This document shows positions 1-7,392 of a DNA stretch of 64,000 nucleotides, one piece after another; position 1 is the stretch's first letter; the number at the start of each line of letters is the position of its first letter. The position numbers and the translations under genes were made by a program. The notes under the pieces were generated by a model. It was given only the letters and a program-made list of their open reading frames with translations, did not search any database and was not told the DNA's origin. This DNA comes from Vibrio penaeicida (GTDB lineage Bacteria > Pseudomonadota > Gammaproteobacteria > Enterobacterales > Vibrionaceae). The stretch covers positions 81,321 to 145,320 of the forward strand of contig NZ_JAUYVM010000016.1 in the NCBI RefSeq assembly GCF_030689305.1, in the 5' to 3' direction.

Positions 1-958
1 TGAATTGATCCAGTTCAGGACCATCAATCGCAAGGATTAAACCGGGGTTGGTACAAAACTGACCAGCGCCCATTTGCAAAGAGGCGCAAAAACCTTGGGC
101 GAGTGCATCGCTACTACTTTGAAGTGCACTTGGCATCAGAATAACGGGGTTAATACTGCTCATTTCGGCGTACACAGGAATCGGCTCTGGGCGCTGTTGA
201 GCAGTAGCCATTAGCGCCATTCCCCCCGTTCTTGAGCCAGTAAATCCCACTGCTTTTATTGCAGGGTGAGAGACTAACCCTTGACCGATTAAATGACCGG
301 ATCCGAACAACATAGAGAACACACCTTCAGGCATATCACAGCGTTTGGCTGCGCGAGTCACCGCGCTGGCGACCAACTCGGATGTACCGGGGTGAGCTGA
401 ATGCGCTTTGACTATCACCGGACAGCCTGCCGCTAAGGCGGAAGCGGTATCACCGCCGACCACTGAAAATGCGAGAGGAAAGTTGCTAGCGCCAAATACC
501 GCGACAGGACCCAGTGGCAAATACGTCAATCGCATATCTGGGCGAGGCAGCGGGGCTCTGTCTGGGATAGCTGAGTCAATTTTCGGTACGAAAGTGAGCC
601 CCTTTCTGAGGTTGTCAGCAAATAAATTTAATTGACCGACTGTTCTTCCTCTTTCACCTTCAATTCTTGCTTGAGGTAGCCCGGTCTCTTGCATTGCGCG
701 TTCAATCAAACTGTGTTCCAGCGCCATGACTTCTTCACCGATGGTCTGCAGAAAATCGGCTTTACGCTCGGCGCTGGTTTTTCGATAAATAGCAAACGCA
801 TGATTTGCGAGTTCACACGCTTGAGACAGTTGGGTTTCGTTCGCACCTAAATAAGGCGGTTCTAACGCTTCGTTTGTGTTTGGGTTGATGCCATGAATGA
901 CTTTTTGGTCACCCATGATCTTTTTACTCCCAATAGTCATTTTACCCGTCAATATCAT
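1..958 (-). CDS. Aldehyde dehydrogenase, alpha-ketoglutaric semialdehyde dehydrogenase type (3' end cut by window)
   Basis: NAD(P)+-dependent oxidation of 2,5-dioxopentanoate (alpha-ketoglutaric semialdehyde) to 2-oxoglutarate is the likely role. About 319 codons are visible and the C-terminus lies beyond base 1. The translation shows the aldehyde dehydrogenase fold: GASNFPLAFS near residue 150, the cofactor motif GFTGSRTGG, the general-base Glu in VYAEMSSINP and the catalytic Cys in GAGQFCTNPG. The start at 958 gives MILTGKMTIG, which fits this subfamily; an in-frame ATG at 940 is the alternative. It is the last visible gene of a leftward operon, 11 bases after the GguC gene. With a sugar-acid dehydratase and a FAH-fold enzyme upstream, the Weimberg-type end step is a better fit than a generic aldehyde dehydrogenase. 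Cofactor and exact substrate are inferred. Confidence 0.85.
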   Translation of the reverse strand, partial: MILTGKMTIGSKKIMGDQKVIHGINPNTNEALEPPYLGANETQLSQACELANHAFAIYRKTSAERKADFLQTIGEEVMALEHSLIERAMQETGLPQARIEGERGRTVGQLNLFADNLRKGLTFVPKIDSAIPDRAPLPRPDMRLTYLPLGPVAVFGASNFPLAFSVVGGDTASALAAGCPVIVKAHSAHPGTSELVASAVTRAAKRCDMPEGVFSMLFGSGHLIGQGLVSHPAIKAVGFTGSRTGGMALMATAQQRPEPIPVYAEMSSINPVILMPSALQSSSDALAQGFCASLQMGAGQFCTNPGLILAIDGPELDQF

Positions 959-969
959 GATATTTATTC

Positions 970-1956
970 CTATAGCGCTTTAACTTGAACCGATTCTGGA
1001 GAGGCTTGAACCAACGTATTTCGCAGGGAGCGACCAAAGGCGGGGATCGTTATGTCAAATCGATCGCCTACTTGTGTTTTCACCTTATCCGCAAAACTGA
1101 GTGTGGCTGTGCCCATGTAGTGCACGTGCAAATCTCCAGGACGCCTGAATTGGTCATATTTGAAGTGATGGTGCTCTAAGTTACTGATGGTATGTGCCAT
1201 GTTGGCTTCGCCCGTTAAGAAAGACTTACTCCACAGTAATTTGTCTTCACGTCGAATAGCGCTCGTGCCTTCTAAGTGCTCCGGTAAGTCGCCTATCAGA
1301 AGCTCTGGTCCATAACTGCACGAACGCAATTTGGAATGCGCCAGCCATAAATAATTGAAGTGCTCGGTTACGTGGTCAGAAAACTCGTTACCGATAGCAA
1401 AACCCACGCGATAAGGGGTGCCATCGCTGCCTATGACATATAACGCCGTGAGCTCTGGTTCTTCCCCGCCATCTTCAGCAAAATTCGGCATAGAGATAGG
1501 CTGTTCAGGGGCAACGACACATTGGCCGTCACCTTTATAAAACCATTCCGGTTGCGCACCTACTTCACCAATGTTTGGTTTCCCGCCTTCTACGCCCAGT
1601 TGAAACATTTTCATTGAATCTGAGAGCTCTTCGTCACCCGCGAGTTTGGCGTGCATTTCCGCTCTAGCATCTGCACTGCCGAGATGGGTTAACCCCGTTC
1701 CTGTGACTAACCAACGAGAAGGATCATCGTGGGTAATCGGAGGAAGCAGCATTTGGTTATCAATGATGGTTTGGTATTCCAACTGTTCACTGGTGTATTT
1801 TTCACCGATAACCTGAGCTAAAGATTTCCCTGTGTTAATCGCTTCCATCGCCAGTTGGTATGTACCGCCGGTCACATTTAATACACGAACCTGATCGTAG
1901 GATTCGACGAGTGCCACTTTTAGCTGGCTATTTTGTACAAACTGTATGATTCTCAT
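970..1956 (-). CDS. FAH-superfamily GguC/AraD1 family protein, probable 2-keto-3-deoxy-sugar-acid dehydratase
   Basis: A 328-residue protein related to the fumarylacetoacetate hydrolase fold, in the group annotated GguC or AraD1 and resembling the XylX-type 2-keto-3-deoxypentonate dehydratases. Seen motifs include GFAIGNEFSDHV, EPELTALYV (likely metal-ligand Glu pair), SYGPELLIGD and RRPGDLHVHYMGTATLSF. The proposed reaction is dehydration of a 2-keto-3-deoxy-pentonate to alpha-ketoglutaric semialdehyde, the substrate of the next gene. The ATG at 1956 has GAGGA a few bases upstream and is preferred over an in-frame TTG at 1971 that would overlap the upstream gene. The family fit is firm; the reaction is inferred from the neighbours. 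Confidence 0.75.
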   Translation of the reverse strand: MRIIQFVQNSQLKVALVESYDQVRVLNVTGGTYQLAMEAINTGKSLAQVIGEKYTSEQLEYQTIIDNQMLLPPITHDDPSRWLVTGTGLTHLGSADARAEMHAKLAGDEELSDSMKMFQLGVEGGKPNIGEVGAQPEWFYKGDGQCVVAPEQPISMPNFAEDGGEEPELTALYVIGSDGTPYRVGFAIGNEFSDHVTEHFNYLWLAHSKLRSCSYGPELLIGDLPEHLEGTSAIRREDKLLWSKSFLTGEANMAHTISNLEHHHFKYDQFRRPGDLHVHYMGTATLSFADKVKTQVGDRFDITIPAFGRSLRNTLVQASPESVQVKAL

Positions 1957-1963
1957 GGCGTCC

Positions 1964-3136
1964 TCACTCAATCACGTTGAATTGTTTGAGGTGTTTTTCG
2001 CTGATACTCAGCCCTAACCCCGGTGTGTTTTCATCAAGATCGATATGACCATTAACGGGTGACGGGTCCCCTTCAAAGATGTAGTAAAACAACTCGTTAC
2101 CTATCTCTACGTCATGAACGGGGAAATACTCCGACATTGGAGAGGCAAGGGTTGACATCGTGAGGTGGTAGTTATGCATTTGCCCAGCATGAGGGATCAC
2201 TGGAACACCAAAAGACTCTGCTATTGCGTTGATTTTATGAGCCGCGGTGATGCCACCCACTCGGTTGGTATCATATTGAATGACTGACACCGCGCGTTTC
2301 TCGAGTAATTGACGAAAGCCGTAACTGGTAAACTCGTGCTCGCCACCGGAGATAGGAATACTGGTGAGTTGATTGAGTTCAGCATAGCCATCAATATCGT
2401 CGGCGATTACCGGTTCTTCTAGCCAACGTGGCTGGTACTGTTCCAATTTAGGTAAAATACGCTTGGCGTATTCCAAGTTCCAACCCATGTAGCATTCCAG
2501 CATTAAGTCGATGTCTTCACCGATGACTTCTCTGATTGCCGCGACACTGTCGAGGTTTTTTCTTACGCCCTGTGGTCCATCTTTAGGACCATAACCAAAT
2601 CGCATTTTCATGGCTGAAAATCCTTGGTCTAGATAGGATTGCGCTTCGCGCTGCATTTCATCCAGATCCGTGCGATAAAGCTTAGAGGCATAACAAGGGA
2701 TCGTTTCTTTTGTGCGCCCACCAAGCAGTTTGAATACAGGCTTGTTTGTGGCTTTTCCCATCAAATCCCAAAGCGCGATATCAATGGCTGAAATCGCCGC
2801 CATGCCAATGCCTTTACGTCCCCATGCCAGTGTCGAGCGATACATTCTTTGCCAGAGATATTCATAATCAAATGGGTCTTGCCCTATCACGAGTGGTGCT
2901 AAATATTGGTCGATGATTTGCTTGGCAATTCTTGGTGCTAACGCAACGTTTCCAATACCTACCAATCCATCATCAGTAAACACTTCAACGACAGTCCATC
3001 CGTGAAAGCGAAATGTCCCCATCGAATCGCCGCGATTCCATAACTCACCCATTGCATTGGAGCAAAAGTTGTTTTGGGGCTCTACGGTGTGTCCATTCCA
3101 CTCAAATACACGGGCTTGAACTTTGGTTATTTTCAT
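1964..3136 (-). CDS. Enolase-superfamily acid-sugar dehydratase, rhamnonate-dehydratase-like
   Basis: A 390-residue mandelate racemase/muconate lactonizing enzyme family protein that should dehydrate an aldonate to its 2-keto-3-deoxy derivative with Mg2+. The capping domain occupies roughly residues 1-125 and a TIM barrel follows. Probable metal ligands are the Glu in LMLECYMGWN, the second Glu in RWLEEP and the Glu in SGGEHEF; the acid/base pair is the His in VIPHAGQMHN with the Asp in IQYDTNRVGG. These line up with E. coli RhmD, though the first ligand is Glu rather than Asp. The ATG at 3136 is preceded by AGGAGA and begins 14 bases after the PdxA stop; a longer reading from 3190 would overlap that gene. 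Substrate (rhamnonate, lyxonate, arabinonate, xylonate or other) cannot be read from the sequence. Confidence 0.8.
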   Translation of the reverse strand: MKITKVQARVFEWNGHTVEPQNNFCSNAMGELWNRGDSMGTFRFHGWTVVEVFTDDGLVGIGNVALAPRIAKQIIDQYLAPLVIGQDPFDYEYLWQRMYRSTLAWGRKGIGMAAISAIDIALWDLMGKATNKPVFKLLGGRTKETIPCYASKLYRTDLDEMQREAQSYLDQGFSAMKMRFGYGPKDGPQGVRKNLDSVAAIREVIGEDIDLMLECYMGWNLEYAKRILPKLEQYQPRWLEEPVIADDIDGYAELNQLTSIPISGGEHEFTSYGFRQLLEKRAVSVIQYDTNRVGGITAAHKINAIAESFGVPVIPHAGQMHNYHLTMSTLASPMSEYFPVHDVEIGNELFYYIFEGDPSPVNGHIDLDENTPGLGLSISEKHLKQFNVIE

Positions 3137-3150
3137 TGAAACGTCTCCTG

Positions 3151-4173
3151 TTATTGAGCTTGTTTGCGATAGTTGGTGCCCATACGGCAAGCAATATTGA
3201 AGGCTTGAATCGTGGCGCTCACATTGGCTTGGTTAGATCCTGCAATGTCATAAGCAGTGCCATGAGCAGGAGTAGTGATCGGGACTGGTAAACCTCCTTG
3301 AACCGTTACGCCTTTTTCAAACCCGAGAAGCTTGATGGCGATCTGCCCTTGGTCGTGATACATGGTGACAATGGCATCAAGTTCGCCATCTCGAGCTTTG
3401 AGAAAAATGGTGTCGGCAGGGTAAGGACCTAAAACGGGGTAACCTAAGCTGTTGAGTTTGTTTACGGCCGGTTGAATGATGTCGATTTCTTCTGTACCGC
3501 AAACGCCACCATCACCAGCATGTGGGTTAAGTGCTGCAACCGCGACTCTGGGGGATTCAATATCTGCGGCTTTTAATGCCTTATAGATGAGCTTGCTGGC
3601 CTCGATGATTCGTTCTTCACTCAGAATGCTGACCACGTCTTTCAGTGGCACATGAGATGAGATTCTTGAAGTCCACAGATTTCCAAGCGTATTGAATTCA
3701 CAGAAAAAGGAATCGACACCTAGCTTGTCGGCAAAGTAGTGGAGTTCATCTTCAAAAGGCATTCCAGAGAGAATCATCGCTTGTTTATTCAGGGGCGCAA
3801 AACAAATAGCATCAATATGGTGTGCGACCACCGCTTCTAGGCATTGATCTAATATGTTTAATACCGAACTGCCTCCTGCGGCACTTGCAAAGCCTACCTT
3901 CACTTCTTGCTGACTGACGGAATGCACCGGAACGAAAAGAATCTCACCTGATCCACTGTACTGACGAGCGTCTGATAGAGACTCAATCGTTTTTAGCTCG
4001 ATATCGGTTTGAGCGATCTCTTGTCCATGATCCCATAGCCATTGATCGCCAATGAGTACGATATTGGCTTGTGATGTAACACCACTTTGGCTGAATAATT
4101 TGGCAATCAGTTCAGCACCAATGCCAGAGGGATCGCCTAAAGAAATAGCAACAGTGGGCAAAGAGCTAGGCAT
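3151..4173 (-). CDS. PdxA-family dehydrogenase, probably PdxA2 type
   Basis: A 340-residue NAD-dependent dehydrogenase of the 4-hydroxythreonine-4-phosphate dehydrogenase family. It has the N-terminal VAISLGDPSGIGAE motif, the metal-binding NPHAGDGG segment near residue 217, MYHDQGQ and the C-terminal TTPAHGTAYDIAG. Vitamin B6-synthesis PdxA is normally encoded near ksgA/surA, so a copy leading a sugar-acid operon is more likely the PdxA2 type, which oxidatively decarboxylates a phosphorylated four-carbon sugar acid such as D-threonate 4-phosphate. The DUF1537 kinase that usually accompanies PdxA2 is not visible here, though it could lie left of the window. It is the first gene of the operon, 53 bases from the -10 of a predicted promoter. 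Confidence 0.8.
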   Translation of the reverse strand: MPSSLPTVAISLGDPSGIGAELIAKLFSQSGVTSQANIVLIGDQWLWDHGQEIAQTDIELKTIESLSDARQYSGSGEILFVPVHSVSQQEVKVGFASAAGGSSVLNILDQCLEAVVAHHIDAICFAPLNKQAMILSGMPFEDELHYFADKLGVDSFFCEFNTLGNLWTSRISSHVPLKDVVSILSEERIIEASKLIYKALKAADIESPRVAVAALNPHAGDGGVCGTEEIDIIQPAVNKLNSLGYPVLGPYPADTIFLKARDGELDAIVTMYHDQGQIAIKLLGFEKGVTVQGGLPVPITTPAHGTAYDIAGSNQANVSATIQAFNIACRMGTNYRKQAQ

Positions 4174-4208
4174 AAAGTTTCCTTACGGTTAGGTTCTGTA
4201 TAATTCTT

Positions 4209-4241
4209 GGTCTACTGGTATGGAAACATTACCACTAGACC
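4209..4241. promoter_or_regulatory. 33-bp inverted repeat, candidate repressor operator for the sugar-acid operon
   Basis: Two 12-base arms, GGTCTACTGGTA at 4209-4220 and TACCACTAGACC at 4230-4241, are inverted repeats matching at 11 of 12 positions with 9 bases between. Each arm also holds two TGGT/ACCA elements 8 bases apart. TGGT...ACCA symmetry is typical of GntR-family operators. The repeat overlaps the -10 and spacer of the predicted leftward promoter, so a bound protein should repress. No matching regulator gene is in the window. Confidence 0.65.
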
Positions 4242-4253
4242 AGTAATTGACAA
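4226..4253 (-). promoter_or_regulatory. Predicted sigma-70 promoter of the pdxA-like operon
   Basis: Read leftward, TTGTCA at 4253-4248 and TAATGT at 4231-4226 are separated by 16 bases. The -10 is 53 bases from the ATG at 4173. It sits inside the inverted-repeat operator. Confidence 0.5.
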
Positions 4254-4376
4254 GATTAAAATTAACAAAAAAGAAACATGGATAAGATGAGAAACGAGGG
4301 GATTTACATTTAGATAAATAAAATCAAATGATTAGTTATTGTTCTGTGATTTTCTTCAATCGCTGAATTTGTGATC

Positions 4377-4405
4377 TTGTTCAATTTGCAAACAATTCTG
4401 ATAAT
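4377..4405 (+). promoter_or_regulatory. Predicted promoter for the glycine-zipper lipoprotein gene
   Basis: TTGTTC at 4377-4382 and GATAAT at 4400-4405 with a 17-base spacer, about 100 bases before the start codon. The rest of the AT-rich stretch from 4254 to 4503 shows no other clear signal. Confidence 0.4.
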
Positions 4406-4503
4406 AATTATTGCTTATGAACAAAATAAGAACCTTGTATTAGGTCATAAATATAACGTAAAGGTATCATGTCTCCAGACTTAGTTATTACAGAGCCTTA
4501 CCT

Positions 4504-4923
4504 ATGAAAACATCACTGAAATCTATCAAAGCGTTAAAAACTGTGTTGATCGGAATAACATTGGTTGGTCTTACAGGATGTGCGTCACCAGAATTTAGTG
4601 CCGACGATGAAAATGCAGCACGTAATCGCGGTACCGTTGGCGGTGCGTTACTTGGTGCAACGGCCGGTTTACTTCTTGGATCGCCTGAGTTAGCGGCAAA
4701 AGGTGCAATTGCGGGTGGCGTTGCGGGTGGTGTAAGTGGTTCGATGAAAGATTTAGAAGACTCACGCAGTGCTGATCGCAACCAAGTAATGGCAGATGGT
4801 GTATCGCAAGACACGCGTTCTGACGCTGAAAGAAGGGCGGCAGAGCTGGAAGCAGAATTAAGTATTATTGAGCTTGAAAAGCAGCTGAATGAGATGAAAG
4901 CGCAGCAATCGGCTGAAGGTTAA
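4504..4923 (+). CDS. Small glycine-zipper lipoprotein of unknown function
   Basis: A 139-residue protein with a lipoprotein signal peptide: charged start, hydrophobic core and lipobox LTGC with the acylated Cys near residue 25. Residues 40-80 are a glycine-zipper-like stretch (RGTVGGALLGATAGLLLG, then AGGVAGGVSG), a pattern of membrane-inserting or oligomerising lipoproteins such as those of the SlyB/OmpA-associated group. Residues 105-135 are rich in Glu, Ala and Leu and could form an alpha-helical or coiled-coil tail. It stands alone between its own promoter and terminator. The ribosome-binding site is weak. No specific function can be given. Confidence 0.75.
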   Translation: MKTSLKSIKALKTVLIGITLVGLTGCASPEFSADDENAARNRGTVGGALLGATAGLLLGSPELAAKGAIAGGVAGGVSGSMKDLEDSRSADRNQVMADGVSQDTRSDAERRAAELEAELSIIELEKQLNEMKAQQSAEG

Positions 4924-4941
4924 TTCGTCATCGATCAAATG

Positions 4942-4966
4942 AAAAAGGAGCCTCGGCTCCTTTTTT
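4942..4966 (+). terminator. Rho-independent terminator after the glycine-zipper lipoprotein gene
   Basis: GGAGCC, a TCG-centred loop and GGCTCC form a GC-rich stem followed by six T; the A run on the 5' side makes it partly bidirectional and it may also stop leftward ribB transcripts. Confidence 0.85.
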
Positions 4967-4970
4967 AAGA

Positions 4971-5060
4971 TCATAGGTTTATGACCACAGCTCTTATGAT
5001 TATGGGTTTTATAACCAAAGCTTTTGTGATTGAGGTTTTTATAAAAAAAAGCTCTTATGC
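4971..5060. repeat. Three tandem degenerate 30-bp repeats
   Basis: Units at 4971-5000, 5001-5030 and 5031-5060 share the pattern (T)ATrGGTTTwTrA..A..AAGCTyTTrTGAT. The third unit carries one inserted A and runs into the last codons and stop of ribB. The array lies between the lipoprotein terminator and the ribB stop codon. It is not a CRISPR because there are no spacers. Confidence 0.6.
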
Positions 5061-5717
5061 GGATTTTTCTTCCATCATAATGCGATAGCTGACCATATCT
5101 TCAATAGTCAGGACAGGCATATTGTGCAATTTACCAAACGCCACGATTTCAGGTGTTTTTGCCATTGAGCCATCAGGGTTTGCGACTTCACACAAAATTC
5201 CAAAAGGGGAAAGCCCCGCCATTTGCATCAGATCGATCGTACCTTCTGTATGACCGCGACGAGTCATAACACCACCTTGACGTGCACGTAATGGAAAAAC
5301 ATGCCCAGGTCTTGCAAGATCGCTGGCTTTTGCATTTAAACGAGCGGCGGTTTTTATGGTGGTGACGCGGTCGGCAGCAGAGACGCCAGTGGTTACGCCT
5401 TCTTTTGCTTCAATAGAGACCGTAAAGGCTGTTTGGTTTTTGCTGTCGTTAGCTTCCACCATTGGAGGCAGTTCTAATTGATTGGCATGTTCATCTGACA
5501 CACACAAACAAACGATTCCGCTGCATTCGCGAATCATGAGCGCCATTTGTTCATTTGTTAAATGATCGGTTGAATAGATGAGATCGCCTTCGTTTTCACG
5601 ATCTTCGTCATCAAGCAACAGAATGCCGCGTCCTTGTCGCAATGCTTCAAGGGCGTTTTCTACACGCTCAATGGGTGTGCCAAATTGTTCTAGCAATGAA
5701 GTTTGGTTCTGATTCAT
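5055..5717 (-). CDS. ribB: 3,4-dihydroxy-2-butanone-4-phosphate synthase
   Basis: RibB converts ribulose 5-phosphate to 3,4-dihydroxy-2-butanone 4-phosphate and formate, a precursor of the riboflavin xylene ring. The 220-residue length is that of the monofunctional enzyme. Seen motifs are the acidic loop LLDDEDRENEGDL near residue 35, SGIVC, the PGHVFPLRA segment near residue 140 and RRGHTEGTIDL near residue 155. There is no GTP cyclohydrolase II domain. The ATG at 5717 is preceded by GGAG. A long leader with an FMN riboswitch controls it. Its 3' end overlaps the third unit of a tandem repeat. Confidence 0.96.
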   Translation of the reverse strand: MNQNQTSLLEQFGTPIERVENALEALRQGRGILLLDDEDRENEGDLIYSTDHLTNEQMALMIRECSGIVCLCVSDEHANQLELPPMVEANDSKNQTAFTVSIEAKEGVTTGVSAADRVTTIKTAARLNAKASDLARPGHVFPLRARQGGVMTRRGHTEGTIDLMQMAGLSPFGILCEVANPDGSMAKTPEIVAFGKLHNMPVLTIEDMVSYRIMMEEKSA

Positions 5718-5773
5718 GGTAGTACTCCGTAAAAAATTTACCAGAATCAGGGCATATATGAAGGGGGCTTGTG

Positions 5774-5804
5774 GATCATGGTAGGCAAAAAGCTACCCAT
5801 GATC
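5774..5804 (-). promoter_or_regulatory. Strong hairpin in the ribB leader, possible riboswitch expression platform
   Basis: On the leader strand GATCATGGGTAG and CTACCATGATC pair as an 11-bp stem with one bulged G around an 8-base U-rich loop. It lies between the FMN aptamer and the ribB ribosome-binding site, about 50 bases upstream of the start. No U run follows, so it is not a classic terminator. Confidence 0.5.
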
Positions 5805-5879
5805 TAAATGCAAGCCAAAGTAAAACCCACAGAGTATTCACCAGCTCCAATAGGAAGTGGTTTCACTGTGCTTTTATCA

Positions 5880-6020
5880 TCCTCTCCCATCCGGACTATG
5901 ACCGTCGGCTCTGGGTTTTCACCAGATCTGCTGACCTTGCAATCAAGCGACTGCAAGCGCTCGCGGGCTCACCAGAATGTCTGGTATACCGCCGGTGGGG
6001 AATTTCGCCCCGCCCTGAGA
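5880..6020 (-). ncRNA. FMN riboswitch (RFN element) of ribB
   Basis: Read leftward, the conserved RFN elements appear in order: TCAGGGCGGGGCGAAATTCC, CCACCGGCGGT, a variable stem, AGCCCGCGAG, GGTCAGCAGATCTGGTG, AGAGCCGACGGT and AGTCCGGATGGGAGAGG. This is the aptamer that binds flavin mononucleotide and lowers expression of riboflavin genes. The 160-base stretch to ribB contains the likely expression platform. No convincing promoter upstream of it could be fixed; 6030-6130 is the expected place. Confidence 0.95.
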
Positions 6021-6166
6021 ATAATGTTGTTACGCCCTAGTTTCCTCACAGATAGTCGAATCTGGAGATTACTTGGGGATGCGTCTTTGTGTTTCAACGC
6101 AGGAGAATAGTATCGCTTTTTTATAAAGAAGGTAATCACTAAGTAGCGATATGGCGTGATTTCGAA

Positions 6167-6203
6167 TATAAAAGGCGCGAAAAGTACAATATTCGCGCCT
6201 TTG
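6167..6203 (-). terminator. Terminator of the nanE-nanK-nagA operon
   Basis: Read leftward, AAAGGCGCGAA and TTCGCGCCTTT form a perfect 11-bp stem with a 10-base loop, followed by a short T run. It lies about 40 bases after the nagA stop. Confidence 0.8.
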
Positions 6204-6243
6204 AGAGTCTTCGGGAATAGTGGGGCTTAATGAAACACAAGGT

Positions 6244-7383
6244 TTACTTTGGATACAGTTTTCCGTCAACGACGACCCCTTGGCAAGCATACTCATCATC
6301 CAAAATAGTGATGGCGGCACGAAACCCTTTTGCAAGATATCCAAGTGTATCTTGATGCATCGCTTTGGCTGGGTATGTCGATGCCATTTTTAGCGCTTCT
6401 TCTTCCTGAATTCCCCATTGGATGACATTGGCGACCGACTGATCCATGCCAATGTGCGCGCCCGCTAAACTGCCTTGAGTATTCACCAGTTTTCCATCAA
6501 CGACTCGTACTGTTTCATCATTTAGAACAAAGGTGTCCTTTTGGCTGCCTACTGTTGCCATGGCATCTGTAACGATAAAGAGCTTTCCAGCTGGTTTACT
6601 ACGGTGAGCCAATAGCGCGCTGTTTTCTGAAACATGGATACCATCAGTGATAATAGAGCACCAAGTGTCGTCATTAAGAAGTGCCGTTCCAACAACACCA
6701 GGCTCTCTACCTTCCAATGGGGACATGGCGTTGTACAAATGCGTAAACCCATTTACGTAGCGAATTTTTTCACTATGTAGCTGGGCTTGAATAGCATTGC
6801 TATGACCACAAGAAACGATGACTTTCTTTTCAGAGAGCCAACTCAATACTTCAGTGGTCACCATCTCAGGGGCGAGCGTAACCAAGGTAGCACCAGAGCT
6901 GAGCCAAGGCATGGCTTCAAGCTCCGTGACCGATGGAGCATAAAAGTGTTTGTCGTCGTGTGCGCCTTTTTTTTCTGGGTTGAGCCAAGGACCCTCTAAG
7001 TGAACCCCCAGAACGCCTGCAATTTTGTCTCGAATCGCGGCTTCGGCTGCAATAAGAGCGTGTTCCATTTTCTCCTTGCTATCACTGATCAAAGTAGGGA
7101 GAAGATAGGCGGTACCGTGTTTTCGGTGTGCCCGGCAAATGGTTTGTATGCCTTCTATATCGGTATCTTGGTTGAACATGACACCACCCCCACCATTGAC
7201 TTGTATATCTACAAAACCTGGGGTGAGTGTACAATTGTGATAGTCATGGATTTGAGCATCTTTAGGAATGAATTCTTGGGAGACAACACCTAATATTTCA
7301 TTGTTTTGCCAAAGGATGGCTGAGTTCAAATGGAAGCGTTCACCATCAAAAATCCGTTTTGCTGAAATGGCTTGTAGAGTCAT
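6244..7383 (-). CDS. nagA: N-acetylglucosamine-6-phosphate deacetylase
   Basis: NagA removes acetate from N-acetylglucosamine 6-phosphate to give glucosamine 6-phosphate, the product that leaves the sialic acid pathway for glycolysis. The 379-residue amidohydrolase shows FVDIQVNGGGGV near residue 58, the metal/active-site segment HLEGPWLNPEKKGAH near residue 128, CGHSNA, THLYNAM, the ITDG region and the catalytic Asp in VTDAMA. It is the last gene of the leftward nanE-nanK-nagA operon, 9 bases after nanK, so it is probably the sialic-acid-dedicated copy of two in the genome. The genomic second copy is inference from other vibrios. Confidence 0.95.
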   Translation of the reverse strand: MTLQAISAKRIFDGERFHLNSAILWQNNEILGVVSQEFIPKDAQIHDYHNCTLTPGFVDIQVNGGGGVMFNQDTDIEGIQTICRAHRKHGTAYLLPTLISDSKEKMEHALIAAEAAIRDKIAGVLGVHLEGPWLNPEKKGAHDDKHFYAPSVTELEAMPWLSSGATLVTLAPEMVTTEVLSWLSEKKVIVSCGHSNAIQAQLHSEKIRYVNGFTHLYNAMSPLEGREPGVVGTALLNDDTWCSIITDGIHVSENSALLAHRSKPAGKLFIVTDAMATVGSQKDTFVLNDETVRVVDGKLVNTQGSLAGAHIGMDQSVANVIQWGIQEEEALKMASTYPAKAMHQDTLGYLAKGFRAAITILDDEYACQGVVVDGKLYPK

Positions 7384-7392
7384 AAAGTATCC

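Noticed and set aside
4971..5060. CRISPR-like array
   Set aside because: Repeats are contiguous without spacers, diverged, and no cas genes are present.
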